Below are positions 15,032 through 22,671 of a stretch of 22,671 bases of DNA, in pieces. The first letter of the stretch is position 1; each line of letters starts with the position of its first letter. The stretch covers positions 1 to 22,671 of the forward strand of contig DGFH01000354.1 of NCBI GenBank assembly GCA_002391565.1, written 5' to 3'. Under the pieces are notes generated by a model. It ran no database searches, was not told the DNA's origin, and worked only from the letters and a program-made list of their open reading frames with translations. Origin of the DNA: Anaerolineales bacterium UBA3905 (GTDB lineage: Bacteria; Chloroflexota; Anaerolineae; Caldilineales; Caldilineaceae). The translations under genes and the position numbers were made by a program.

Positions 15032-15059
15032 AATCCCGACGATCTGACGGGTTGGGATT
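15032..15059 (+). promoter_or_regulatory. Nine-base-pair stem-loop before the third GT2 gene
   Basis: AATCCCGAC (15032-15040) pairs with GTTGGGATT (15051-15059) over nine positions, one being a G-U pair, around a 10-base loop. It lies in the short gap between two glycosyltransferase genes, ending seven bases before ATG 15067. With no T-run after it, a terminator is unlikely. It could stabilise the upstream message or lower translation of the next gene. This gap is one of the few breaks in an otherwise overlapping gene row. Confidence 0.4.
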
Positions 15060-15066
15060 TCTGGAT

Positions 15067-15948
15067 ATGGCAATTCCAATCACTGGCATCATTCTGACAA
15101 AGAACGAAGAAGCAAATCTTCCGGGTTGTCTGGAGTCGATCAGTTGGGCCGACGAAATTCTCGTGGTGGATTCATTCAGCACCGATCGCACAGCAGAGAT
15201 TGCGCAGGCGAGCAACGCTCGGTTCATCCAGCATCCATTCCTCAACTACGCCGCGCAACGCAATTTTGCGCAGGCGGCAGCCACACATGACTGGGTGCTT
15301 CATATCGATGCCGACGAACGTGTGACGCCGGCGTTGGCGCGCGAGATACAACAACTGAGCCAGACTGATCAGCTTGATAAGCACCATGCATACTATTTCG
15401 CACGCGTCGATCTCTGGTTGGGTTTCTGGTTTCCTACTCATCCTGAGAAATATCGACTGACGCCATCCATCCAGCGCCATCTTGAGCGCAATCGCTTCAT
15501 CCGCCTATATAATCGACGTTATGCCCGGTGGCAACGTGCACTCCACGAGATCATCGAGGTAACCCCACCGGTGGGCTTCTTGCAGAATTGCATAACTCAC
15601 TACTCGGCTACTAACCTCTCACGGATGTTGGAGACGTTCAACAGTTATACCGATCTGGAAGCAGCGCAACTGTATGCAACGGGAATCCGATCTCATCCAT
15701 TGCATGCTCTGTATCGCGGATTTCGAACTGGTCTCTATCTATATTTTGCCTGGAAATTATACCGTTATGGTGCACCTGGGCTGGCATACGCCAGCCATCA
15801 AGGCTACGTCAAATACATGAACTACTTGAAACTCTGGGAACTGCAGTGCATTGCCGCAAATCGTGGCGTATGGACTTCAGCCGACCATACTCTGCTGCAA
15901 AATGCAATGCGACGCGCACAAAGCCAGGACGAAACCGACACCGCATGA
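15067..15948 (+). CDS. WaaE/KdtX-like family 2 glycosyltransferase
   Basis: This 293-residue GT-A enzyme belongs to the WaaE/KdtX-type branch of family 2: ITGIILTKNEEANL, ISWADEILVVDSFSTDRT, NYAAQRNFA and DWVLHIDADERV (the metal site) are its usual landmarks. The C-terminal portion includes RFIRLYNRRYARW..LHE and LYLYFAWKLY, the latter probably a membrane-touching helix. Relatives add beta-linked sugars to core oligosaccharides or other glycans. ATG 15067 gives the standard N-terminus; a TTG at 15052 in the same frame lies inside the hairpin and is less likely. The stop overlaps the methyltransferase start (ATGA). Confidence 0.87.
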   Translation: MAIPITGIILTKNEEANLPGCLESISWADEILVVDSFSTDRTAEIAQASNARFIQHPFLNYAAQRNFAQAAATHDWVLHIDADERVTPALAREIQQLSQTDQLDKHHAYYFARVDLWLGFWFPTHPEKYRLTPSIQRHLERNRFIRLYNRRYARWQRALHEIIEVTPPVGFLQNCITHYSATNLSRMLETFNSYTDLEAAQLYATGIRSHPLHALYRGFRTGLYLYFAWKLYRYGAPGLAYASHQGYVKYMNYLKLWELQCIAANRGVWTSADHTLLQNAMRRAQSQDETDTA

Positions 15949-16886
15949 ACCAACGCTCTGTGGCCTCTCCATCTGGCGATCAGCACTGTCCACTATGCCA
16001 GGCCAGTGACGAAATATCGGTAATGACCAGAAACGGTTACGAGATTGTCCGTTGCCGCGCCTGTACGCTGCTCTACGTCTCTCCAACCCCCAGCGACGCC
16101 GAGCTGGCGGCGCACTATCAACAAGCCAGCTACTTTGAAGGCGACGCCGGTCAGGGCTACCGCAATTATGCCGAGATGGAGAAGGCGCTCCTGCCGCACT
16201 TTCAGCGTCGCTTGCATTTTCTGGCGGCGCGGCTGAACGGCCCCGGTTCACTGCTCGATTTTGGCTGCGCCTCCGGCTATTTCCTGGAACTGGCGCAACA
16301 TGCCGGCTGGCAGGTGACCGGCGTCGAACTGTCCGCGCAGATGGCGCAGAGAGCAGCACAACGCGTTGCAGCGGGCGGCGGGCGTGTCTTTACGTCGCTC
16401 GACGCGCTGGGCGAGGCGAAATTTGACGCAATTACGCTGTGGGAAGTGATCGAACATCTGCCGCACCCGCTGGAGACCCTGGCTGCTCTGGCGGCGCATC
16501 TACGCCCGGGTGGGATGCTGCTGCTTTCCACGCCCAATACGGCGCATTGGCAGGCGCAGCGCAAGCCGGACGCCTGGGTTGGCTATCGACCGCCCTCGCA
16601 CCTGCTCTTTTTCACACCGCCAACGCTGGAACGTATGTTGGCGACGGCATCGTTGACGCAGGTGACGATCATGCCTGTTTCTCCCCGCCCGCCCCTGCCC
16701 GATTGGGTGGAGCGCGCGACGACGACGATGCAGACGCAACTGGCCGATGGGTCAGCGCGTCCCTGGTGGTTCTGGCTATATCTGTGGCGCACTGTCCGTC
16801 TGGCGGGGATGGGTTGGCAACGGCTGGCGCATCCCGGCGACGATATCTACACCACGCTTGAAGCCAGCGCCGTGAAACCGCCATGA
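15945..16886 (+). CDS. Class I SAM-dependent methyltransferase with N-terminal zinc ribbon
   Basis: The 313-residue protein starts with a putative zinc-binding unit, CPLC then CRAC about 25 residues later, as in many sugar or polyketide-like methyltransferases of polysaccharide clusters. The SAM-binding motif I is LLDFGCASGYFLEL, with acidic GVELS after it; ITLWEVIEHLPHP and LRPGGMLLLSTPN are motifs of the Methyltransf_23 group. It might O-methylate a glycan or sugar in the surface polymer; the substrate is unknown. ATG 15945 overlaps the previous stop by four bases, and its own stop overlaps the next GT4 start the same way. GC content returns to about 58% here. Confidence 0.9.
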   Translation: MNQRSVASPSGDQHCPLCQASDEISVMTRNGYEIVRCRACTLLYVSPTPSDAELAAHYQQASYFEGDAGQGYRNYAEMEKALLPHFQRRLHFLAARLNGPGSLLDFGCASGYFLELAQHAGWQVTGVELSAQMAQRAAQRVAAGGGRVFTSLDALGEAKFDAITLWEVIEHLPHPLETLAALAAHLRPGGMLLLSTPNTAHWQAQRKPDAWVGYRPPSHLLFFTPPTLERMLATASLTQVTIMPVSPRPPLPDWVERATTTMQTQLADGSARPWWFWLYLWRTVRLAGMGWQRLAHPGDDIYTTLEASAVKPP

Positions 16887-18007
16887 GACGCGTCCTGTTC
16901 ATCGCACGTTACCGCGATCTCACCATGCGCCGCAAAGTGGACTATCTCGCGGCTGATGGTGACACCGAGCTTCTCCTGATCACGCCTGCTGACTGGCGTG
17001 ACGAATTACTCAGCGTGAAGCAAGAGAATCTGCATGGCAGGTATCGTCAGGTTGTGCTGTCGATGCACGGGCGGCCGAACGATCCGCACCGATCGGTTTA
17101 TCACACCCTGGACTTCGTCATGCGTAGTTTTCGCCCGCACATCATTCATGCCGAAGAGGAGCCTGACAGCCTGAGCGCTTTGCAGATCGCCTGGACGCGC
17201 CGGCTGTTTGCACCCAAGGCGCGCCTGCTTTTGCACACCTGGCAAAATATCGACCGTCCCAAATCAATGGCCGTACGGTGGGTAATGGAGCGCACGCTGG
17301 CCGCCGCCGACCTGGTGTTCTGTGCCAACCAGGAGGCCGCCGCCATCCTGCGCCGACGCGGATATGAACGCCCACTGCCCATCATTCCGGCGGTCGGCGT
17401 TGATACAGAGACATTTGTTCCGTGTCCGGCGCGACCGCCCAACCCAACCGCGCCGCCTATCATCGGCTATGTAGGGCGATTCGTGCCGGAGAAGGGCATT
17501 GACATCCTGTTGCATGCGTTTGCCAGATTACGCCAGTCAGGTGTGTCGCCGGTGCGCCTGCGCTTGATCGGCGACGGGCCCGAGCGGGAAAAACTGATGA
17601 AACTGGCAGTCGAGTTGGGGATTCAAGAGGATGTGGAGTTCTGGTCGCCGCTTCCGCCGGTTGAAATCGCAAGCGCGATCTGCGCCTTCGATATGCTTGT
17701 GTTGCCAAGTCGTACAACTTCGATCTGGAAAGAGCAGCTTGGCCGTGTTTTGCTTGAAGCAATGGCTTGCGGCGTGCCCGTCATTGGCTCTGACTCTGGC
17801 GCTATTCCAGAGGTGATCGGTGACGCCGGGCTGATTTTCCCGGAGGGGGATATGGCTGCGCTGAGTCAGATTCTTGTCGAACTAATCCAACGCCCGGCGT
17901 TGCGCCACGCGCTGGGCGAGCGTGGGCGCCTGCGCGTGGAGGAGCGTTACTCTCAGCGCCGTCTGGCTGAAGCCACGCTTGCTGTGTACGATGGGCTTGG
18001 TTTGTAG
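16883..18007 (+). CDS. Family 4 glycosyltransferase (GT-B)
   Basis: The 374-residue protein has the two-domain GT-B layout of family 4. The N-terminal acceptor domain contains IIHAEEEPDSL. The donor domain starts with IGYVGRFVPEKGIDILLHA and LRLIGDGPER, followed by LPSRTTSIWKEQLGRVLLEAMACG, whose E-X7-E pair binds the nucleotide sugar; the IWKEQLGR variant is seen in several exopolysaccharide GT4 enzymes. It retains anomeric configuration by family membership; donor and acceptor are unknown. ATG 16883 overlaps the methyltransferase stop (ATGA). Confidence 0.91.
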   Translation: MRRVLFIARYRDLTMRRKVDYLAADGDTELLLITPADWRDELLSVKQENLHGRYRQVVLSMHGRPNDPHRSVYHTLDFVMRSFRPHIIHAEEEPDSLSALQIAWTRRLFAPKARLLLHTWQNIDRPKSMAVRWVMERTLAAADLVFCANQEAAAILRRRGYERPLPIIPAVGVDTETFVPCPARPPNPTAPPIIGYVGRFVPEKGIDILLHAFARLRQSGVSPVRLRLIGDGPEREKLMKLAVELGIQEDVEFWSPLPPVEIASAICAFDMLVLPSRTTSIWKEQLGRVLLEAMACGVPVIGSDSGAIPEVIGDAGLIFPEGDMAALSQILVELIQRPALRHALGERGRLRVEERYSQRRLAEATLAVYDGLGL

Positions 18008-18038
18008 AACTGCGCGGCGCCTTTTTGAGGGCTGGAGC

Positions 18039-19163
18039 ATGATGCACGTATGTCTGGACATCTCGGCGGGTCTGGGGCAGGGGGCAGGGATTGGCCGCTA
18101 TACACTACAGTTAGCATTGGCGCTGCACCAGTTGCATGATGGCCTGGAACTCCGCCTCTTTCATAACCGCCAATCCCTCGATCGTTTGCCGCCTATGTTG
18201 GCGCACCTGCCGCGCAGCCAGGCGCCGCTGGGGAACAAGGCGTGGCGCTTCTATCTGCTCAGTGGGCTGCCGCTGCCTCCGCGCTGGCGCACGACCATCG
18301 AAGACAGCGACCTTTTTCATGGCGCCGACGCCTTGACGCCGCGTTTGCACCTGCCCACGGTCATCACGATTCACGACCTGACCACGTTACTTTTTCCACA
18401 GTTTCACACCCGGCTGAATCGCACCTATCAACGATGGGCGCTGCCCGTGATGGCGCGTCGCACCGACGCGATCATTGCCGTCTCCCACGCCACCAAACAG
18501 GACATTGTTCGTCTGCTAAACGTCCCGCCCGGCAAGATCACCGTGGTGCACTCTGGCGTGGATACTGTACGCTTCTCCCCACGCACCGATGCTGGTACAC
18601 TGTCGGCGCTGGCGCAACTTGGCATACAGCCACCCTATTTGCTGGCAGTCGGCACTCTGGAGCCGCGCAAGAATCTGGCAACGCTCCTGCAAGCCTATGC
18701 CCGGCTGCCTTCGTCGGCGCCAACGCTGGTGCTGGCTGGCGGGATGGGGTGGGGAGACAACCCGCTGTCGGCGCTGATCGAGCGGCTCAATCTCAAGGGA
18801 CGCGTGCATCTGCCCGGCTATGTGCCCGACGATCTGCTGCCTGGCCTCTACAGCAACGCTGAACTGTACATCTATCCGTCTTTATACGAAGGCTTTGGCT
18901 TGCCGGTGCTGGAGGCGATGGCGTGCGGCGCGCCGGTCATCACCAGCAACGTGTCGAGTCTGCCGGAGGTGGCAGGAGATGCGGCTGTGCTCATCGACCC
19001 GATGGATGTCGACCAGCTGGCTGCTGCTCTGGAGAGACTTCTATCGACGTCGGTGGAACGGACGGCGTTGCGCGAGGCAGGTTTGATGCGCGCCCGCGCT
19101 TTCACCTGGGAACAATGCGCCTATGAGACGCTGGCAGTTTATCGGGGGGCGCTGAACGCGTAA
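18039..19163 (+). CDS. Family 4 glycosyltransferase, mannosyltransferase-like
   Basis: This 374-residue GT-B enzyme begins HVCLDISAGLGQGAGIGRYT, the usual opening of the GT4 subgroup that includes the MtfB-like mannosyltransferases. The middle has ITIHDLTTLLFPQFH and ITVVHSGVDTVRF; the donor domain has LLAVGTLEPRKNLATLL, HLPGYVPDDLLPGLY and YPSLYEGFGLPVLEAMACG with the E-X7-E pair. Two adjacent start codons exist (18039, 18042), preceded by GAGGGCTGGAG; an upstream open extension to 17922 lies within the previous gene and is discounted. The sugar is not certain; mannose is suggested by subgroup only. Confidence 0.9.
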   Translation: MMHVCLDISAGLGQGAGIGRYTLQLALALHQLHDGLELRLFHNRQSLDRLPPMLAHLPRSQAPLGNKAWRFYLLSGLPLPPRWRTTIEDSDLFHGADALTPRLHLPTVITIHDLTTLLFPQFHTRLNRTYQRWALPVMARRTDAIIAVSHATKQDIVRLLNVPPGKITVVHSGVDTVRFSPRTDAGTLSALAQLGIQPPYLLAVGTLEPRKNLATLLQAYARLPSSAPTLVLAGGMGWGDNPLSALIERLNLKGRVHLPGYVPDDLLPGLYSNAELYIYPSLYEGFGLPVLEAMACGAPVITSNVSSLPEVAGDAAVLIDPMDVDQLAAALERLLSTSVERTALREAGLMRARAFTWEQCAYETLAVYRGALNA

Positions 19164-19267
19164 GGGCGGTATGCATCTGGAGCATGAAGTCAGCAGATGG
19201 GCATCCAGAGCAAATTCATGCATCAGGGTGAATAGGGACGAGAAATTCAGACGAGAACATGAGTTAG

Positions 19268-20521
19268 ATGATTGGAAAACTGCGTACCTGGGCGACTTCA
19301 GAAACAGCAATGCAACGCGCGACGTGGCTCCTCCTGGGCGCGTTGCTCGTTCTCTATGGCGGATGGATTGCCTATGGCATCGTCGCTGATCGTCCACTCG
19401 ACTTCTACGTCTATCTGATCACGGCAAAGATCTATGCACTCGGTGGCGACCCTTATACGATCACGCCGGCAGAGTGGGATGCCACCGCCGCAGAGATGGG
19501 CATCACCAACTATACCTGGCCGTACCGCTATCCGCCCCATACGGCGCTGTTGCTGACGCCGCTTCTCTCTGTTTCACCCAAAGTCGCCGCTCTGTTGTGG
19601 GTCAGCGCCAATGCGCTGGCAATGATTGCCGGCGCCTGGTTTCTGGCCGGACTCTTCACACAGCCCTACAGCCGACCGCTGTCGTTGCTGCTATTGTTAT
19701 TGCTTGTACCGCCGCTTGCCACGTTATTAGCCGGTCAGGTGGTGGGATTGCTCTATCTCAGCACAGCACTTGGATTGCTATGGCTGGTGCGGCAACGATA
19801 TCTGCTGGCCGGGTGGATGCTGGCGCTCGGCGTCACGCTCAAGGTGGTGCCGCTGGCAATGGTCGCCTATCTTTTCTGGCGCAAACAGTGGAAAGTGGCG
19901 TTCTATGCAGTAGGGATGTTGCTATTGTTGTTATGGCTGGCGATTCCGCTAACCGGTCTAGAGGGAATGCTCAGCTATTTCCGGCATAGTATTGCATTAG
20001 GTGAGCCTGGCGTTGTCAACAGTGCACCGCCAAACCAGACCATCACCGCATTCATCGGGCGTTTGCTGCCGCACATCGCCACCGACCAGACGCTTCTGTT
20101 GGCGCGCACCCTGAGCCTGGCAGTAGTGGTGGTCACTGTAGTTGTCTGCGCGCCGCGCGGCAACTTCCAGACATTTGTCAGTCGGGAGTACGCTTTGATT
20201 GTGGCGGCGCTCCCGATGGTGGCGCCATACACCTGGTATCATCAACTGGTCATGTTGCACGTACCCTTATTGGTTGCGGTGATGACGATGATTGCAAAAC
20301 GCGAAATATGGTTGTTGATGGTCACTCTCCTGCTGGTGGCGCTCACCGATGTTCATGGGTTGTTCTGGCATCAAACCATGGACGCATTGGGCAATGGTTG
20401 GTGGCTATCGTTTCCGTTGCTGCTGACCGGTTTTCTCTGGGCATATCTGGCGGTGGATATCACGCGCGGCAAATTTATAGCAACCCAGTCGCGCGCAGAA
20501 TTGTCGATTTCCGCACATTGA
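19268..20521 (+). CDS. GT87 (DUF2029) polytopic glycosyltransferase
   Basis: The 417-residue protein is an integral membrane protein with about ten hydrophobic helices. Just after the first helix it has RPLDFYVYLITAKIYALGGDPYTI, the acidic periplasmic loop typical of DUF2029/GT87 GT-C enzymes, which use polyprenyl-phosphate sugars on the outer face of the membrane; PYRYPPHTALLLTPL is a second landmark. It most likely adds a sugar to the exported glycan or to a protein or lipid acceptor. ATG 19268 lacks a clear ribosome binding site; ATG 19310 is an alternative that still precedes the first helix. The 104 bases before it contain no evident gene or hairpin. Confidence 0.82.
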   Translation: MIGKLRTWATSETAMQRATWLLLGALLVLYGGWIAYGIVADRPLDFYVYLITAKIYALGGDPYTITPAEWDATAAEMGITNYTWPYRYPPHTALLLTPLLSVSPKVAALLWVSANALAMIAGAWFLAGLFTQPYSRPLSLLLLLLLVPPLATLLAGQVVGLLYLSTALGLLWLVRQRYLLAGWMLALGVTLKVVPLAMVAYLFWRKQWKVAFYAVGMLLLLLWLAIPLTGLEGMLSYFRHSIALGEPGVVNSAPPNQTITAFIGRLLPHIATDQTLLLARTLSLAVVVVTVVVCAPRGNFQTFVSREYALIVAALPMVAPYTWYHQLVMLHVPLLVAVMTMIAKREIWLLMVTLLLVALTDVHGLFWHQTMDALGNGWWLSFPLLLTGFLWAYLAVDITRGKFIATQSRAELSISAH

Positions 20522-20566
20522 TTGGCGATGCATCGGACGCGACATACACAGACCGGGTGGACATTC

Positions 20567-21937
20567 ATGGGGCAGTCAGCAAAATTGCTACGATCCGGGA
20601 CATTCTGGATTGTATTGAGTTACCTTCTGTTGTTGCCGATCTTCTTTCGCCCAACTCTGCATGGTGTAGACCCGGTCGGCTATTTCAGTTGGTTGCGTTC
20701 AGCGGTTGTGGAAGGGTCCCTGGACATTGCGAATGAGTTCGAGACACTGGGAATCTACCGCGACTACAACTATCAGAATATTACGTTGCCAACCGGTTTT
20801 CGCTACAATCAATGGTCGGCGGGCCCGGCGCTGTTATGGGCGCCATTGTATGCAGCGGTGCATGGCGCTGCCGCTCTGTTGCACTCCGTTGGGGTTGCTG
20901 CCCCAACAAGTGGCTACGAAGCGCCCTATCTATTCGTCACTGCCTGGAGTACGACGCTCTACACCCTCGTCGGCGTATGGTTGGTGTACGATATCGCGCG
21001 GCGGAGCATGCACGAGCTGGTTGCTGCGCTCGGCGTCATTACAGTCTGGCTGGCTTCACCGTTGCTCTTTTACACTTACAGCAGTCCATTCATGTCCCAC
21101 GCATTGGATTTCTTTGCCGGGGCGCTGTTCCTTTGGGTCTGGCAGCGTACACGTCCGGCGACATCTGGCTGGTCGTGGTTCTGGCGTGGTGTTGTGTTTG
21201 GGCTGTGCATCTTTGTACGCGTTCAGAATGTCCTGCTCGGTGGGGTATTGGCATTTGCCTTATTGTGGAATCTCTTGGCCACACATGCAAGCTGGTGGAA
21301 ACGCATCCAAATGCTTCTGCGCAATGGGCTTGCTCTGGGTGCTGGTGCGGCGGTGTTGCTGGCGCCGCTGATGCTCTTTTGGAAGGTTGTCTACGGCGCA
21401 TGGGTCTACAACACATATGCCATTACCAGTCAGCTTGACGGGATTCACATGGATCTGTGGCGACCGCGCTTGCTCAGCCTGGCCTTTTCTAACGATCACG
21501 GCCTGTTTTTTTGGTCACCCGTGTTGCTATTCAGTGTGATTGGGTTGCTCTACCTGCTGCGCCAAGACCTGGAGTTGGGGATGTTGCTGATCGGCGTTGC
21601 TGCGCTGCAGTTCTACTTTGTGAGCACGCTCACGAACTGGAACGGCGGTGGCCCAAGTTTTGGCGCCCGCCTGCTCTCCGGAACGCTGCCTTCGTATGCT
21701 GTGGGCATGGCTTTCTTTCTCCACAGCTTGCATGGGTGGTTGCGGATTCGCTGGCTGGCGTTGCTTTGCAGCGTGTTTATCATATGGAATTTTCTCCTCA
21801 TCGTTCAGTACGCCATGGGAACTATCCCTCGCTCCGGTGCGATCGATCCTGTTCAATTATGGCGGAGTCAGTGGAGCGTTGTGCCTGACAACCTGGAACG
21901 GATCATCAATATCTTGCTGACGCGCCGCGCATCATGA
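20567..21937 (+). CDS. Polytopic membrane protein, GT-C (GT39/PMT-like) glycosyltransferase candidate
   Basis: The protein of 456 residues has many membrane helices. After helix one, a loop with GVDPVGYFSWLRSAVVEGSLD resembles the acidic first external loop of GT-C enzymes, where an Asp is catalytic. GVVFGLCIFVRVQNVLLGG and the loop FSNDHGLFFWSPVLLF are typical of Chloroflexota GT39/RgtA-like membrane proteins as I know them. The function is inferred from fold-like features only. ATG 20567 follows GGTGGA (20556-20561) with five bases of spacing; ATG 20528 or TTG 20522, directly after the GT87 stop, would add 13-15 hydrophilic residues. It closes the polysaccharide gene row. Confidence 0.72.
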   Translation: MGQSAKLLRSGTFWIVLSYLLLLPIFFRPTLHGVDPVGYFSWLRSAVVEGSLDIANEFETLGIYRDYNYQNITLPTGFRYNQWSAGPALLWAPLYAAVHGAAALLHSVGVAAPTSGYEAPYLFVTAWSTTLYTLVGVWLVYDIARRSMHELVAALGVITVWLASPLLFYTYSSPFMSHALDFFAGALFLWVWQRTRPATSGWSWFWRGVVFGLCIFVRVQNVLLGGVLAFALLWNLLATHASWWKRIQMLLRNGLALGAGAAVLLAPLMLFWKVVYGAWVYNTYAITSQLDGIHMDLWRPRLLSLAFSNDHGLFFWSPVLLFSVIGLLYLLRQDLELGMLLIGVAALQFYFVSTLTNWNGGGPSFGARLLSGTLPSYAVGMAFFLHSLHGWLRIRWLALLCSVFIIWNFLLIVQYAMGTIPRSGAIDPVQLWRSQWSVVPDNLERIINILLTRRAS

Positions 21938-22034
21938 TCCAGCCCTATCATCCTGACTTGCGTTACAACGGCGTTTCAGCCCATCCCCCTGCGCGCGGTA
22001 CACTACTCTCGATATTACCTGCACCCACTGGCCC

Positions 22035-22040
22035 AAGGAG
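22035..22040 (+). promoter_or_regulatory. Ribosome binding site of the ABC exporter gene
   Basis: AAGGAG lies eight bases before ATG 22049, one of the best Shine-Dalgarno sequences in the window, and fixes that start over ATG 22055 and 22058. The preceding intergenic stretch (21938-22034) has no convincing -35/-10 pair and no hairpin with a T-tract. Confidence 0.6.
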
Positions 22041-22048
22041 CCTCTAGC

Positions 22049-22671
<623 letters not shown>

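Noticed and set aside
18008..18030. GC-rich stretch followed by five T as a terminator
   Set aside because: The only pairing I can draw is about three base pairs, and the next gene begins a few bases later.
21928..21940. ATCATGAT palindrome at the last GT-C stop codon
   Set aside because: An 8-base perfect palindrome has no loop and is common by chance; no matching operator context was seen.
21938..22034. Promoter for the ABC exporter (TACACT at about 22001-22006 as a -10 element)
   Set aside because: No acceptable -35 element lies at 16-18 bases; the nearest candidate TTTCAG is too far and too weak.

Overview
The window looks like a chromosomal stretch of a Chloroflexota bacterium, possibly related to Roseiflexus or Chloroflexus. 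This rests on the mix of an Uma2-family protein, an AAA-like ATPase fused to a PD-(D/E)XK nuclease, PIN and MNT/HEPN modules, and Chloroflexota-style envelope glycosyltransferases at roughly 55-62% GC. No rRNA or housekeeping marker is present to prove it. Every gene I can support lies on the + strand, and many neighbours overlap by a few bases.

Region 1 (1-2124) is the 3' part of a UvrD/Rep-type superfamily 1 helicase gene. Its Walker A region lies outside the window. An imperfect inverted repeat overlaps its stop codon.

Region 2 (about 2210-6345) is an accessory island. It holds an Uma2-family nuclease-like gene with a readable sigma70-type promoter, an ATPase-nuclease fusion, a VapBC-type PIN toxin-antitoxin pair, a 46-codon degenerate second copy of the 3' end of the ATPase-nuclease gene, and a MNT/HEPN pair. 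The duplicated 138-bp tail brackets the vapBC pair as a direct repeat (124/138 identical by eye).

Region 3 (6369-21937) is a surface polysaccharide cluster. It begins with a Wzx-type flippase. Next come five genes that together specify CDP-tyvelose: glucose-1-phosphate cytidylyltransferase (rfbF), CDP-glucose 4,6-dehydratase (rfbG), the PMP/[2Fe-2S] 3-dehydrase (rfbH), CDP-paratose synthase (rfbS) and CDP-paratose 2-epimerase (rfbE). This F-G-H-S-E order is that of the Salmonella group D O-antigen locus. Three GT2 glycosyltransferases, a methyltransferase, two GT4 glycosyltransferases and two polytopic GT-C-like proteins (one GT87/DUF2029) follow. The expected flow is: glucose-1-P is activated with CTP, dehydrated, deoxygenated at C3, reduced at C4 and epimerised at C2; the sugar is then added to a lipid-linked glycan by the GTs and the unit is flipped by Wzx. 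The reductase partner of RfbH (RfbI/DdhD type), the polymerase and the ligase are not in the window.

Region 4 (22049-end) is the start of an ABC exporter gene, cut by the window edge, with its own strong ribosome binding site. I saw no tRNA, rRNA, CRISPR array, insertion sequence or riboswitch.
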